This document shows positions 43,288-53,234 of a DNA stretch of 64,000 nt, piece after piece (position 1 is the stretch's first letter; the number at the start of each line of letters is the position of its first letter). The translations under genes were made by a program, and so were the position numbers. A model generated the notes under the pieces. That model saw only the letters and a list, made by a program, of their open reading frames with translations, had not been told where the DNA came from and searched no databases. This DNA comes from Cyanobium sp. FACHB-13342 (GTDB lineage: Bacteria; Cyanobacteriota; Cyanobacteriia; PCC-6307; Cyanobiaceae), in assembly GCF_014697415.1 (NCBI RefSeq), contig NZ_JACJRT010000008.1, positions 248,001-312,000 on the forward strand, read 5' to 3'.

Positions 43288-43971
43288 ATGAGCACCAAGT
43301 CCCTGGTCATCTCCCCGTCGATCCTCTCCGCCGACTTCTCCCGCTTGGGCGACGACGTGCGTGCCGTCGACCAGGCTGGTGCCGACTGGATTCACGTCGA
43401 CGTGATGGATGGGCGCTTCGTTCCCAACATCACGATTGGTCCCCTGATCGTTCAGGCCCTCCGTCCTGTCACCACCAAGGTCCTGGACGTCCACCTGATG
43501 ATCGTGGAGCCGGAGAAGTACGTGGCTGACTTTGCGAAGGCCGGAGCAGACATCATTTCCGTGCAGGTCGAGGCCTGCCCCCACCTGCACCGCAACCTCG
43601 CCCAGATCAAGGATCTTGGCAAAATGGCCGGAGCGGTTTTGAACCCGAGCACTCCCCTGGACACCCTCGAGTATTGCCTCGACCTCTGCGATCTGGTCTT
43701 GATCATGAGCGTCAACCCGGGCTTCGGAGGCCAGAGTTTCATTGACAACCAGGTGCAGAAGATCCGTGACCTGCGTCGCATGTGCGACGAGCGGGGTCTC
43801 GATCCCTGGATCGAGGTGGATGGGGGCATCAAGGCCGACAACGCCTGGAAGGTGCTGGAAGCGGGCGCCAATGCGATTGTGAGTGGGTCGGGAATCTTCA
43901 ACCAACCCGATTACGCCGCAGCGATCACGGGCATTCGCAACAGCAAGCGACCCGTGGCCGTCGCGGCCTGA
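43288..43971 (+). CDS. rpe: Ribulose-phosphate 3-epimerase
   Basis: A 227-residue TIM-barrel epimerase. '[20 protein letters not shown]' opens the barrel, '[19 protein letters not shown]' holds the first metal/acid residues, '[20 protein letters not shown]' is the mid signature, and '[20 protein letters not shown]' the C-terminal phosphate site. It interconverts ribulose and xylulose 5-phosphates in the Calvin cycle and pentose phosphate pathway. A strong terminator follows 34 nt after the stop. Confidence 0.97.
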   Translation: MSTKSLVISPSILSADFSRLGDDVRAVDQAGADWIHVDVMDGRFVPNITIGPLIVQALRPVTTKVLDVHLMIVEPEKYVADFAKAGADIISVQVEACPHLHRNLAQIKDLGKMAGAVLNPSTPLDTLEYCLDLCDLVLIMSVNPGFGGQSFIDNQVQKIRDLRRMCDERGLDPWIEVDGGIKADNAWKVLEAGANAIVSGSGIFNQPDYAAAITGIRNSKRPVAVAA

Positions 43972-44005
43972 GCCCTTCCGGCCCACCCGGCTTCATCAGC
44001 TGTGG

Positions 44006-44031
44006 GCCCCCCTCTCCGGAGGGGGGCTTTT
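44006..44031 (+). terminator. Intrinsic terminator after rpe
   Basis: A perfect 9-bp stem 'gcccccctc / gaggggggc' with loop 'tccg' is followed by four T. It ends the rpe transcript and separates it from the convergent ccsA gene, whose stop is 10 nt further on. Confidence 0.88.
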
Positions 44032-44040
44032 GCTTGGCCG

Positions 44041-44994
44041 TCAGCTGTCGAAGAACCAGCCGTAGCTGTGCAGACCGATTCCCAGCAGATTCACGCCGAT
44101 GTAACAGACCACGATCACCACCAAGCCAGCAGCTGCCACCAGGGCGGGTTTGCGACCCTGCCAGCCGCGGATCAAACGGGTGTGCAGATAGGCCGCATAG
44201 ACGAGCCAGCAGATCAGGGCCCACGTTTCCTTGGGGTCCCAGCTCCACCAGCTCCCCCAGGCTTCGTTGGCCCACACAGCGCCACTCACCAACCCCACCG
44301 ACAACAGCAGAAATCCCACCGTGATCGTGCGATAGCTGAGGGAGTCGAGTTGTTCCACCACCGGGATGGCCACGCTGCTGAGCTGCATGGCAGGGGCCGC
44401 AGCAGGGCCATCAGGGCCCTCCCCCACGGCAGCCAGGCGGGCCTGGCGATAGCCACCGCTGCCGATCGAGCTGCTACGCAGCTCCAGTGCATTGCTGCGG
44501 TCCGTGAACAGCACGGCCAACGACAGCAGGGAGCCCACCAACAGGGCTGCGTAACTCACCATGATCACACTGACATGCATGACCAACCAGCTCGAACGCA
44601 GCGCTGGCACCAGGGGTGAGGCTTCCTGGAGACGGTCGGGCAGGGCAAAACTGGCAAAGGCCACACAGCCCAAGGCCATCGGTGTGGCAGCGGCGGGCAC
44701 CAGGGGCGAGGGCCAGCTGCGTTCCACCAGGAGTTGGGTGAGGGTGCAGGCCCAGGCCAGGAAGCAGAGGGATTCGTAGAGATTGCTGATGGGGAAGTGA
44801 CCCGAATCCCACCAGCGCAGCACCAGTTGGGCCGTCAGGCAGAGGTTGGCGACTGCCACGAGCAGCCGCACCGCCGTGCTGGTGCGGCCCCCGCTCAGGG
44901 ACCAGAAGGCCAGGGGCAAGACCAGCAGGAGCAGGGCAAAGGCCGCCAGGCCCAGGCCAAGCACCGGATCAGTCAACAGGGCAGGCACAGGCAT
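44041..44994 (-). CDS. ccsA: Cytochrome c biogenesis protein, CcsA/ResC-type haem exporter
   Basis: A 317-residue membrane protein with about eight hydrophobic segments. The diagnostic tryptophan-rich haem-handling motif is '[20 protein letters not shown]', near residue 230, and '[15 protein letters not shown]' is an earlier conserved segment. This is the system II protein that carries haem across the thylakoid/plasma membrane and, with a CcsB/ResB partner, attaches it to apocytochromes. Databases label the same protein CcsA or CcsB depending on the naming scheme. It is the last gene of the run that starts with typA, 39 nt after lptF. Confidence 0.93.
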   Translation of the reverse strand: MPVPALLTDPVLGLGLAAFALLLLVLPLAFWSLSGGRTSTAVRLLVAVANLCLTAQLVLRWWDSGHFPISNLYESLCFLAWACTLTQLLVERSWPSPLVPAAATPMALGCVAFASFALPDRLQEASPLVPALRSSWLVMHVSVIMVSYAALLVGSLLSLAVLFTDRSNALELRSSSIGSGGYRQARLAAVGEGPDGPAAAPAMQLSSVAIPVVEQLDSLSYRTITVGFLLLSVGLVSGAVWANEAWGSWWSWDPKETWALICWLVYAAYLHTRLIRGWQGRKPALVAAAGLVVIVVCYIGVNLLGIGLHSYGWFFDS

Positions 44995-45033
44995 GGCATG
45001 AGGTGGGGGCAGTCTGGCGAATCGCCGGCGCGG

Positions 45034-46212
45034 TCAGCGGCTGGCCTGCCGCAACAGAAACAGGCCGCCACCAATGCCGATCACCACGGGCAACCAGGCT
45101 GACAAGTAGGGGCTCAGGGTTCCCTTCACACCGAGGGAACTGAACACGAACGCCACCAGGTAATAGCCGAAGATCAACAGCACGCTGAGGCCAAAACCCT
45201 GGCTGCGACTGCGTCGGGAGTGGGGTCTGACCCCCAGGCTGCTGCCGATCAGGCCGAACACCAGGCAGACCGCAGGGAAGGCGAATTTTTCCTGGATTCG
45301 CACCCGTAACTTGCGCGCTCCTTGAAGATCGCTGGCTTCCCGCAGCAACCGTTCGGCCGTGCGGGCCTGACCAATCGTCATCGAGTTGGAGTCCTTCGGC
45401 AATTTGGCCACCTGCAGGGGCTGGCTGCCCAAGGGGTAGAGGTAACGGTCGAAATCCGCCGACGTGGTGGAACTGTCCGCCCCCTCGGTGACCCCGAAGA
45501 CGTGGCCATCCAGGAATTCCCACTGGGCATCGGGTTCACTCCAACGGGCGCGATCGGCACTGAGCAGGACCCGTTGATCACTGCGCGAGAGGTCGAGCAG
45601 GGTGACCCGCTCCATCAGGCCTTTGTTGAAGCGCTGGGCATAGAAAAAATGGGTCAGTCCCTTCTCCGTACTGCCATCGGGAGCCTGAATCTCCCCATAC
45701 TTCGAGAACATGACATTGTCCTTCTGCTCACCCGCCACGGCCCTGCCGATGGCCCGGTTGAGGGTGTTCTTGGCCTCCAGCACGGTACGGGGCACGATCG
45801 CCTCGTTGAAGGTGAAGGTGAGCAGGGTCATCACCAGGGCGACGGCCACGGCAGGCATCACCATGCGCCAGGTGGCCACTCCCACACTGCGCAGGGCCGT
45901 GAGTTCACTGTTCCCCGAGAGCTTGGAATAGGTGAGCAGGGTGGCCATCAAGGTGGCCATCGGGAAGGACAACACCAGAAACGACGGCATTTCCAGCACC
46001 AGCACCCGGACCGCCACGTCGAGGGGGAGGCCAGACTCGGCCACCCGACGAACCAGCTCAAACACCGCGCCCACGGACAGGGAAACGGCCGTAAAGGCGG
46101 CGATGCCAAAGATCAGCGGACCGATCAGTTCCCCCAGCAACCAGCGATCCAGCAGGGGCAGTTGGCGCCAGGGTCGCAGTAGGGATTGGCGATAGCGGTG
46201 CAGCACGGTCAT
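45034..46212 (-). CDS. LptF/LptG family LPS export permease (YjgP/YjgQ)
   Basis: A 392-residue permease. N-terminal segments 'LLDRWLLGELIGPLIFGIAA' and 'LEMPSFLVLSFPMATLMATL' are typical of the LptF/G family, then comes a large periplasmic beta domain with 'FFYAQRFNKGLMERVTLLDL', and C-terminal helices with 'GVRPHSRRSRSQGFGLSVLL'. It should form the inner-membrane LPS transporter with LptB. Only one permease gene is here, and I believe cyanobacteria commonly use a single type. The start overlaps lptB's stop by 4 nt. Confidence 0.9.
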   Translation of the reverse strand: MTVLHRYRQSLLRPWRQLPLLDRWLLGELIGPLIFGIAAFTAVSLSVGAVFELVRRVAESGLPLDVAVRVLVLEMPSFLVLSFPMATLMATLLTYSKLSGNSELTALRSVGVATWRMVMPAVAVALVMTLLTFTFNEAIVPRTVLEAKNTLNRAIGRAVAGEQKDNVMFSKYGEIQAPDGSTEKGLTHFFYAQRFNKGLMERVTLLDLSRSDQRVLLSADRARWSEPDAQWEFLDGHVFGVTEGADSSTTSADFDRYLYPLGSQPLQVAKLPKDSNSMTIGQARTAERLLREASDLQGARKLRVRIQEKFAFPAVCLVFGLIGSSLGVRPHSRRSRSQGFGLSVLLIFGYYLVAFVFSSLGVKGTLSPYLSAWLPVVIGIGGGLFLLRQASR

Positions 46213-46937
46213 AGCCGGAAGGCCTCCCCGAGATAGTGCCGGCGGACCAGGGGATCGGATCCCACCTCTGCGGAGCTACCGGAGGCCAGAATCCCCCCCT
46301 CAGAAAGGATGTAGGCCCGGTCCGTGATCGCCAGGGTTTCGCGAACGTTGTGGTCCGTGATCAACAGCCCCATGCCGCGGTTCCTGAGTTGGTCGATCAG
46401 TTGCTGCAGATCGGCCACGGCGATCGGATCCACGCCAGCGAAGGGTTCATCGAGCAGCAGGTAGCGGGGCCCCTCCAGACCGACGGCGAGGGCCCTGGCG
46501 ACTTCACAACGGCGGCGTTCACCGCCGGAGAGCTGGTATCCCTTGCGGTGCTGAAAGGCCGTGAGGTGGAAATCCGTGATCAGCCCCTCCAGCCGTTCGC
46601 GACGGTGCTCGAGGGGTGTGGCACTTTCCTGCAGGGCCAAGCTGAGGTTGTCGCGCACGCTCAACTGCCTGAACACACTCGGTTCTTGAGGCAGATAGCC
46701 GATGCCCAGCCGTGCTCGCTGGGGCATGGGCAGGAGCTCGATCCGTTGGCCATCCATCAACACCTGTCCTGAATCGGGGCGCATCAGGCCTGTCACCAAG
46801 CCGAAGGTTGTGGTTTTGCCCGCCCCATTCGGGCCCAGCAAACCCACCACTTCTCCGGGCTCAAGCTGGAGCGAGACATGATTCACCAAGAGCCGGCCGC
46901 CAATCGCCAGCACCACATCAACCAACTCCAGACTCAT
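46209..46937 (-). CDS. lptB: LPS export ABC transporter ATP-binding protein
   Basis: A 242-residue ABC ATPase. Walker A is 'LLGPNGAGKTTTFGLVTG', the Q-loop follows 'LPQEPSVFRQLSVRDN', the signature is 'YQLSGGERRRCEVARALAV', and Walker B is 'RYLLLDEPFAGVDPIAVAD'. The last two motifs match LptB specifically. It drives LPS extraction with the LptF/G permease. It overlaps both neighbours by 4 nt, consistent with fixed stoichiometry. Confidence 0.95.
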   Translation of the reverse strand: MSLELVDVVLAIGGRLLVNHVSLQLEPGEVVGLLGPNGAGKTTTFGLVTGLMRPDSGQVLMDGQRIELLPMPQRARLGIGYLPQEPSVFRQLSVRDNLSLALQESATPLEHRRERLEGLITDFHLTAFQHRKGYQLSGGERRRCEVARALAVGLEGPRYLLLDEPFAGVDPIAVADLQQLIDQLRNRGMGLLITDHNVRETLAITDRAYILSEGGILASGSSAEVGSDPLVRRHYLGEAFRL

Positions 46938-47383
46938 GGCTGGGGGGCCGTTGGTGCGTTGAGGCGATAGCGGGAGACGACCTGTTCTCCGAGGGCGGGC
47001 TCAGCCACAACCCGCTCCCGTTCCACCAGGTACACCAGCCGCTCGGCACGGATGCTGTGACCCCCCTCCTGGAGAACATCCACATCTCCACTGAGGACAA
47101 CCCGCCCTTCGCGGCTGAAATACTGCGCCTGACGCGCGGTGGCGACCACCCGCTGATCGGGATAGACGATGCGGACGTTTCCGGTTGCGGTGACCACCCC
47201 CGTGCTGTTGTCAGCTTTCTGCAGGTCTGACTCAATCGTCACCAACCCATTGGTGGGTGTGACCATCACCGGGTTGGCAGCCGGCGCCACTGGGGGGTGC
47301 TGTTGGGCCGTGGCGGCTGAGGCAGCGAAGGAGGCGGCCAAAACCAACGGGGCCGCCAGCCGCCAGGACCAGAAACGCAGCAT
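46934..47383 (-). CDS. lptA: LptA/OstA-like periplasmic LPS transport protein
   Basis: A 149-residue exported protein. The signal peptide 'APLVLAASFAASAATAQ' is followed by an OstA-like jellyroll with 'VTIESDLQKADNSTGVVTAT', 'GNVRIVYPDQRVVATARQAQ' and 'REGRVVLSGDVDVLQEGGHS'. LptA bridges the periplasm between the inner-membrane complex and LptD. The ATG at 47383 is immediately before the signal sequence and shares one base with the DUF309 stop. It overlaps lptB by 4 nt. Confidence 0.92.
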   Translation of the reverse strand: MLRFWSWRLAAPLVLAASFAASAATAQQHPPVAPAANPVMVTPTNGLVTIESDLQKADNSTGVVTATGNVRIVYPDQRVVATARQAQYFSREGRVVLSGDVDVLQEGGHSIRAERLVYLVERERVVAEPALGEQVVSRYRLNAPTAPQP

Positions 47384-47847
47384 CAGATCGACCAATGGCT
47401 TGGGCCTGCACCGCTCTGTGGGCAATCTACAGACGGCTGTTGGCCCCCCGTTGCAACCAATCTGGGGGTTGGACACCCATCGAGTGACCCATTGTCTTGC
47501 AGGGCACGCAAGCGCATGGCGGCTGTCTGGCGGAGCGTTTCCAGCTCGAGGCCCAGGGCGTTGGCGTCGACACGGGCCAACCTGCCCAGCCCCTCCCCCA
47601 TCAAGATCGTGGCCCCACGGCGATTGCCCCGTTCGTGGTGGAGTTCGGCGACGGCAATCTGCAGGATTCCCTGCAGAACGGGCCGCATGGCGCCAGCGGT
47701 CTCGTGCCAAAGGGCCTCAAATCCGTCGTGGCAGGCATACCACTCGCCCGCATTGAATTGGGCCATGGCTTCGGCCAGTCGCGGATCGGCCATCAACCCC
47801 TGTTCCTCAAGGTCCAGGGGGATGGGCCGTTCGTGGGGCTCAGGCAC
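47383..47847 (-). CDS. DUF309 family protein
   Basis: A 154-residue protein with the DUF309 helical signature 'FNAGEWYACHDGFEALWHET' and 'AGAMRPVLQGILQIAVAELH' followed by 'HERGNRRGATILMGEGLGRL'. The family has no known function. The C-terminal 35 residues are variable. It starts 3 nt after typA's stop, and its stop shares a base with the lptA start. Position between a translational GTPase and the LPS genes says little about its job. Confidence 0.88.
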   Translation of the reverse strand: MPEPHERPIPLDLEEQGLMADPRLAEAMAQFNAGEWYACHDGFEALWHETAGAMRPVLQGILQIAVAELHHERGNRRGATILMGEGLGRLARVDANALGLELETLRQTAAMRLRALQDNGSLDGCPTPRLVATGGQQPSVDCPQSGAGPSHWSI

Positions 47848-47850
47848 CCG

Positions 47851-49659
47851 TCAGCGCTTGGCCGCCTTTTTGGACGGCAGCTTGCGAAGGCGGATCGATT
47901 CGGGAGTCACCTCGAGCATCTCGTCTGGACCGATGTATTCGAGGGCCCGCTCCAGGGTCATCTGAATCGGGGCCTGCAAGGTGTCCAGCACTTCAGCGCC
48001 GGCGGAGCGGATGTTGGTCACCTGCTTGGCCTTGCAGACGTTCAGCTCCAGATCGGGCGGACGGTTGTGCTCGCCCACAATCATGCCCTTGTAGACCTTG
48101 GTGCCAGGCGTGATGAAGAACTGGCCCCGATCTTCTGCGCCCTTGAGTGCATAGAAGGTGGCTGTGCCCTCCTCGAAGGCAATCAGCACGCCGTTGCGGC
48201 GATTGTCCATATCGCCCTGCATCGGGCGGTAGTCAAGGAAGGAGTGGCTCATGATCCCTTCGCCGCGGGTGGCGCGGATGAACTCCCCGCGGAAACCGAT
48301 CAGGCCCCGGGAAGGCACCACGAACTCCAGTTGGGTGCGCCCGTCGTTGGTGTTCTCCATGTTCTGCATCTCGGCCTTGCGGATGCCGAGTTTTTCGATG
48401 CAGGCACCCACCGACTCCTCGGGCACATCCAGCACAAGGGTTTCGTACGGCTCCGATGGGGTGCCATCGATGGTGCGGAAGATCACCTGGGGCTGGGACA
48501 CCTGAAACTCATAGCCCTCACGGCGCATGGTTTCGATCAGGATGCCGAGGTGAAGCTCACCGCGACCGCTGACGGCCCAGCGGTCGGGAGAGTCGGTGTC
48601 TTCGACCCGCAGCGCCACGTTGGTGAGCAGTTCCTTCTGGAGGCGGTCGCGCACCTGACGGCTGGTGACGAATTTGCCCTCCTTACCGGCAAACGGCGAG
48701 TCGTTGATGACGAAGGTCATCTGCAGGGTGGGCTCATCCACCCGGATCAGGGGCAGGGCTTCAGGGTGGTCGGGGCAGGCGATCGTCTCGCCAATGTTGA
48801 CCTCATCAAAACCGGCCACAGCCACGAGGTCGCCGGCGCGGGCCTCGTCAATTTCAACCCGCTGCAACCCCTGGAAGCCGAGCAGTTTGCTGATGCGGCT
48901 GCGCTTGATGCTGCCGTCGTCACGGATGAGGGCGGCGGGTTGGCCCGCCTTGATGGTGCCGTTGTGGATGCGGCCGATCATGATCCGGCCGAGGAAATCC
49001 GAGTAGTCGAGGGTGGTGACCTGCAGCTGCAGGGGCTTCTCAGGGTCGCCCACCGGCGGCGGAACGTGGCGCAGGATGGCTTCGAAGAGCGGCTTCATGG
49101 TGTCGCTCTCGGTCTTCATGTCCGGCTTGGCGTAGCCACCCATACCGCTGCCAAAGAGGTAGGGGAAATCGCATTGATCGTCATCGGCACCGAGCTCGAG
49201 GAACAGGTCGAGCACCTTGTCGACGGCCACTTCGGGATCCACCCGGGCCCGGTCGATCTTGTTGACGAACACGATTGGACGCAAGCCCTTCTCGAGGGCT
49301 TTCTTCAGCACAAAGCGGGTCTGGGGCATTGGGCCCTCATTGGCATCCACGATGAGCAGGCAGCCATCCACCATGCCCAGCACCCGCTCCACCTCGCCGC
49401 CGAAGTCGGCGTGGCCTGGGGTATCGACGATGTTGATGCGAATGCCGTCGTAATCAACAGCGGTATTTTTCGACAAAATAGTGATCCCGCGCTCGCGCTC
49501 GAGATCGTTGGAGTCCATCACACAGGTAGGAACCGCCTCTCCCTCACGGAAAATGCCCGATTGACTGAGCAGAGCATCCACCAACGTGGTTTTGCCATGG
49601 TCAACGTGGGCAATGATCGCAATATTGCGAATCGGCGTGCCTGGGTGTGCACTACTCAT
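47851..49659 (-). CDS. typA: Translational GTPase TypA/BipA
   Basis: A 602-residue EF-G-like GTPase. G1 is '[20 protein letters not shown]', the switch II region '[20 protein letters not shown]', G4 '[15 protein letters not shown]', and the C-terminal BipA domain has '[20 protein letters not shown]'. It binds ribosomes under stress and assists 50S assembly. It is the first gene of a probable six-gene run on the minus strand ending in ccsA. A cluster of short direct repeats lies in its upstream region (49719-49780). Confidence 0.97.
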   Translation of the reverse strand: MSSAHPGTPIRNIAIIAHVDHGKTTLVDALLSQSGIFREGEAVPTCVMDSNDLERERGITILSKNTAVDYDGIRINIVDTPGHADFGGEVERVLGMVDGCLLIVDANEGPMPQTRFVLKKALEKGLRPIVFVNKIDRARVDPEVAVDKVLDLFLELGADDDQCDFPYLFGSGMGGYAKPDMKTESDTMKPLFEAILRHVPPPVGDPEKPLQLQVTTLDYSDFLGRIMIGRIHNGTIKAGQPAALIRDDGSIKRSRISKLLGFQGLQRVEIDEARAGDLVAVAGFDEVNIGETIACPDHPEALPLIRVDEPTLQMTFVINDSPFAGKEGKFVTSRQVRDRLQKELLTNVALRVEDTDSPDRWAVSGRGELHLGILIETMRREGYEFQVSQPQVIFRTIDGTPSEPYETLVLDVPEESVGACIEKLGIRKAEMQNMENTNDGRTQLEFVVPSRGLIGFRGEFIRATRGEGIMSHSFLDYRPMQGDMDNRRNGVLIAFEEGTATFYALKGAEDRGQFFITPGTKVYKGMIVGEHNRPPDLELNVCKAKQVTNIRSAGAEVLDTLQAPIQMTLERALEYIGPDEMLEVTPESIRLRKLPSKKAAKR

Positions 49660-49718
49660 ACGTGGGATGACCTACGGTTAGATAGGTCTGATTGAGTGAT
49701 CGGTTGGGGTGGATTCGA

Positions 49719-49780
49719 GTTTGACGAGAAGCTGTCTTGAACGAGAATCTTGAACTTGAACGAGAGTCTTGAACGAGAAG
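49719..49780. repeat. Imperfect short direct repeats upstream of typA
   Basis: The element 'tcttgaacgaga' occurs exactly at 49735-49746 and 49767-49778, a one-base-shorter copy 'cttgaacgaga' at 49755-49765, and related pieces 'ttgacgagaag' just before and 'tcttgaac' in between. The segment is on the 5' side of typA, in the gap to the U32 peptidase gene. Function is unknown; slippage-derived repeats or a multi-site regulator target are possible. Confidence 0.75.
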
Positions 49781-49810
49781 CGACTTTTCACTTGAAGCCA
49801 GCTTCTGACT

Positions 49811-52357
49811 CTATCCCACGCCCCGGCCAGACCTGAGACTGCCGCGGGTCACGCCGAGACGGCTGTCGAGCTGTTCGCGCTGCCACAGCTCGCGACCGCT
49901 GATCTCACCCCGCAGGGTGGCGGCGTACTGCCGCACCCTGTGTCGGGCTTCCTCAGCCGACTCCAGCAACAACTCCAGCCTCACCTGGCGCACTCCAGCC
50001 CTGAGCAGCTGGGGCAACGCCTCGGCCGCGGTCTGCGCGCGCCCATTGAACAGGGTGTTGCGGCAACCAAGATCGGCCAACAGGGGGTGGTCACTGCCGC
50101 TGCGATCGCGCAGCACAACGCTGTGCTGCTCGCAGGGTCGGCCGCAGTCGGTGTGGTCATGCCCGTCGGAGAGAAACGCACAGAACAGGCAGTGCTCCAT
50201 GTGGAACAGGGGCATGTGCTGGTGCACCGTCACGGAGATCCGACCGGCGGGGCAACCGCGCACCAGGGCCAGCATCTGCTGCAAGTCGAGGTCGTAACTG
50301 GCGGTGATGGATTGGAGCCGCCAGTGCTGCAAAAACCAGGCGGCCGTCAGGGGGTTCGCCACATTCAGGGAGAAGTCGCCGTGGCACGGAGCCAGGGGGC
50401 TGAGCATCTCAAGCTGGTCGGCATTGCGGACCAGATAGGCGTCGGGGCTGACCTTCAGCAGGGGGTCCAGGGTCCATCGCTCATCCGGGCGGGTGATGCG
50501 GGATCCAGCCAGCCAGATCCCCCGCGGCCAGCAACCCCGTCCGATCGCCACGGCTTCGCGCAGGTCGCTGGGCTGCTCCAGGTCGGCGATCACTGCGGTC
50601 ACCGGTTGATCCCGCAGGGCCCGCAGCTGGTCGAGGTTGCGCACCAGCACGATCAGTTCGGGGGAGGAGCTGGCCTCGCCCTCAGGGGCGGGGGGCTCAG
50701 CACCCGGTACCGCGGCGAGCCGTTGCAGACAGGCGGGCAGATCGGGGGGCTCGGGGGCCGGAAGCCGGGCCGCTGGTTCCAGCTGGGCCAGCAGCTCCAC
50801 CAGCTCCCGCCGCATGCGGTTGAGCTCCGCCAGGGGGAGAAACAGCGGCCCAGCCAGCTCGAGCTCCAGCCCATCGAGGCGCCAGGGGGTTCCACCGAGC
50901 CGGCCGAGCTGGGCCACCAGCCTGTCGTGGTCGAGGGGCTGGCCCGTGGCGCGCTGGAGGCACGCGAGCGAGTGCACTGTGAGAGCAGCGCCGGCCAGAC
51001 GGGGCTGCTCTGATCTTCCCTCGAGCGCCAGCAGTCGGAGCTCCAAGGGCTGCCCCTCCCGCCCGGACACCGCCAGCCGCAGTCCGACGCTGGCTTCTGG
51101 GGTCGAAGCCGTTGCCAGCCGATGCCAGTGCCGCTCCAGGGTGGGATCGCTCGTCAGCCAGCAGGGGCTGCCCTGGCCAAGGCCGCGACCATCGATCCGA
51201 CCTGGCCCCAGGCGGATCGCCAGTCGGTTGTCAGGTCTTGGCTGCACGGCCATGACCCGGCCACCCACCTCGGCAGGAGCCTCCAGGGGGTTGCTACCCG
51301 CAAGCTCAAAGACCACCCCATCGCCGGGTTTGAGCGCTGCGGAGCTACGCAGCGTCCACCAGCCCTGGGGATCCAGGTGCTCCAGCACCCCGATCAGGGG
51401 GCCCCGCTTTTTGCTCCAGCGCCCGTGCACCAGCTTGCGGTGGTCGATGCCATCCAACCAACCGGTGGACAGGCCGCGCGAAAAACTCAGCTCCAGGGCC
51501 CGGCGTTGCTCCGTACTTTGGGGGCCCGGCCTGTCTCCTTCGGCAAGGCGATTCAGGCTTTGGCGATAGGCCTCGGTCACTGCGGCCACGTAGGTGGCGT
51601 CCTTCAGCCGGCCTTCGATTTTGAGGCTGGCGATCTCCAGATCGACCAGCTGGGGCAACAGCTCCCAGGCCGCCAGATCCTGGGGGGAGAGCAAATAGCG
51701 CTGATCCTGCAGGTCCCGCTCCTCCCCATCCACGATCAACTGATAGGGCAGACGGCACGCCTGGGCGCATTCCCCCCGGTTCGCGCTGCGCTGGCCCAGC
51801 GCTTCGCTGGTGAGGCACTGCCCGGAGTAGGCCACGCAGAGGGCACCATGCACAAACACCTCCAGGGGCATGGCCAGTTGACGCTGACGCAACTGCTTCT
51901 GAAGCCGGCCCAGATCGGTCAGGGTCAGCTCCCTGGCCAGCACCACCCGTTCACACCCCAGGTCGGCGGCCTGGGCAACCCCGGCGGCGCTGGTGATCGA
52001 CATCTGGGTGGAGCCGTGGATGGCCAGTTCGGGCGCCAGTTCCCTGGCCAGTCGTGCCAAGCCGATGTCCTGCACGATCAGGGCATCCACCCCGGCTTCG
52101 GCCGCAGCCTGAATGAGGCCCGCAGCCTCCGTGAGTTCTTCGGTGAAGACCAGCACATTCACCGTGAGGAAGCCCTTCACGCCGCGCTGATGGAGCCAGC
52201 CCATCAGCTCCGGCAGCTCGGAACGGCGGAAGTTGGCGGCCCGCATGCGGGCGTTGAAGGCCTCCACGCCGAAATAGACGGCGTCGGCCCCGTTGGCCAC
52301 CGCAGCCCGCAGGGCTTCCCAGGTGCCTGCCGGTGCGAGCAGCTCAGGAACCGCCAT
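49811..52357 (-). CDS. U32 family peptidase-like protein
   Basis: An 848-residue protein. The N-terminal TIM-barrel has 'LLAPAGTWEALRAAVANGAD', 'VYFGVEAFNARMRAANFRRS' and the U32 signature 'VFVHGALCVAYSGQCLTSEA' with the cysteine cluster 'SANRGECAQACRLPYQL'. A long C-terminal extension (DUF3656-like style) contains a second cysteine group, 'HMEHCLFCAFLSDGHDHTDC'. Related U32 proteins (RlhA, TrhP, UbiU/V) are now known to be hydroxylases with Fe-S clusters rather than proteases. RlhA-like 23S rRNA or TrhP-like tRNA hydroxylation is a reasonable guess. The start shares one base with the VanY stop. Confidence 0.88.
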   Translation of the reverse strand: MAVPELLAPAGTWEALRAAVANGADAVYFGVEAFNARMRAANFRRSELPELMGWLHQRGVKGFLTVNVLVFTEELTEAAGLIQAAAEAGVDALIVQDIGLARLARELAPELAIHGSTQMSITSAAGVAQAADLGCERVVLARELTLTDLGRLQKQLRQRQLAMPLEVFVHGALCVAYSGQCLTSEALGQRSANRGECAQACRLPYQLIVDGEERDLQDQRYLLSPQDLAAWELLPQLVDLEIASLKIEGRLKDATYVAAVTEAYRQSLNRLAEGDRPGPQSTEQRRALELSFSRGLSTGWLDGIDHRKLVHGRWSKKRGPLIGVLEHLDPQGWWTLRSSAALKPGDGVVFELAGSNPLEAPAEVGGRVMAVQPRPDNRLAIRLGPGRIDGRGLGQGSPCWLTSDPTLERHWHRLATASTPEASVGLRLAVSGREGQPLELRLLALEGRSEQPRLAGAALTVHSLACLQRATGQPLDHDRLVAQLGRLGGTPWRLDGLELELAGPLFLPLAELNRMRRELVELLAQLEPAARLPAPEPPDLPACLQRLAAVPGAEPPAPEGEASSSPELIVLVRNLDQLRALRDQPVTAVIADLEQPSDLREAVAIGRGCWPRGIWLAGSRITRPDERWTLDPLLKVSPDAYLVRNADQLEMLSPLAPCHGDFSLNVANPLTAAWFLQHWRLQSITASYDLDLQQMLALVRGCPAGRISVTVHQHMPLFHMEHCLFCAFLSDGHDHTDCGRPCEQHSVVLRDRSGSDHPLLADLGCRNTLFNGRAQTAAEALPQLLRAGVRQVRLELLLESAEEARHRVRQYAATLRGEISGRELWQREQLDSRLGVTRGSLRSGRGVG

Positions 52358-53172
52358 CAGCGGGCCAGGCGCTGGGCCGGTTCAAACACCTTCAGCGCCG
52401 CTGCGGTTCCCTCAAAGCGCCAGTGCCAGGGCTCGTAGCTCACACCCTGGGCATTGCCCCTGGGAAAGGACAGGACAAAGTGATAGCGGGCGGCATGGTC
52501 CTGCAGCCAGGCGAAGGCGGCCGTCTGGTCGAACGCGGGTGAGAGGTTGGCGGCCGGCGCCCGACCATCGCCGAGATCGACGGCATAGCCCGTGCTGTGC
52601 TCTGAAAAACCAGGCGGGGCACTCACCATCGCCCGCTCCCGGGCATTTTGGTTCCGCTCCGATTTCACCCCGAAGAACAGGTCGTTCTGGACCGGGATCG
52701 AGCGAAAGGCACTCAGCACCGCCAAATCCACCCCGGCGGCGGCCGCATCCCGTTGCATGGCCAGCAGGGCCTGGGCGGCATCGCGATGCAGTTCCAGGCC
52801 GGGAGCCACGGCCACCCGTTGGGTTGGGGCTACCTCTGGATAGGGAAAGTGGCCCAGCAGTCGGCCGTCGAGGGAGGTGCGGGCATTGAGTCCCTTCACG
52901 GGCGGCGGAGCCAACAGCCGCAGCAGGGGCTGGGGTCGCCAGACCAACACCAGCGTTAGGGCCACCAGGAGCGTGCCCGTGCCCACCGTCAACCGCAGCA
53001 ACCAGCGGTTGGCGGGGGTCAGGGCCGGGCTGGTGCGCCGGGCCACAGGAATGTCGTCCAAGCCCGTACGGCGGGGAGGACGACGGGTCAGGCGGGTCCC
53101 CTGGCTGGCACCGGACAACGGCCCTGTGAAAGAAGGAATAAAGATCCTAGGTGGGGAGAGCGGATTGGCCAC
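52357..53172 (-). CDS. VanY-type D-alanyl-D-alanine carboxypeptidase
   Basis: A 271-residue protein with a cytoplasmic N-terminus, one membrane anchor 'LLRLTVGTGTLLVALTLVLV' (residues ~60-79) and a periplasmic M15B domain. The zinc/active-site motifs are 'SAFRSIPVQNDLFFG', 'PGFSEHSTGYAVDLGDG' (HxxxxxxD) and 'SYEPWHWRFEG'. It should trim the terminal D-Ala from peptidoglycan stem peptides. It lies upstream of and overlaps the U32 gene. Divergent chlP is 62 nt away. Confidence 0.93.
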   Translation of the reverse strand: MANPLSPPRIFIPSFTGPLSGASQGTRLTRRPPRRTGLDDIPVARRTSPALTPANRWLLRLTVGTGTLLVALTLVLVWRPQPLLRLLAPPPVKGLNARTSLDGRLLGHFPYPEVAPTQRVAVAPGLELHRDAAQALLAMQRDAAAAGVDLAVLSAFRSIPVQNDLFFGVKSERNQNARERAMVSAPPGFSEHSTGYAVDLGDGRAPAANLSPAFDQTAAFAWLQDHAARYHFVLSFPRGNAQGVSYEPWHWRFEGTAAALKVFEPAQRLAR

Positions 53173-53234
53173 CAGCAGGCCGCTCAGCGGTGTTAGCTTC
53201 AGCCCAACATCCTTCCTGGCGGAGCGGTTTTCAG

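Noticed and set aside
47497-49695. A 732-residue open frame on the plus strand opposite typA
   Set aside because: typA is certain on the minus strand. The frame is a shadow caused by high GC at third codon positions and shows no domain pattern.
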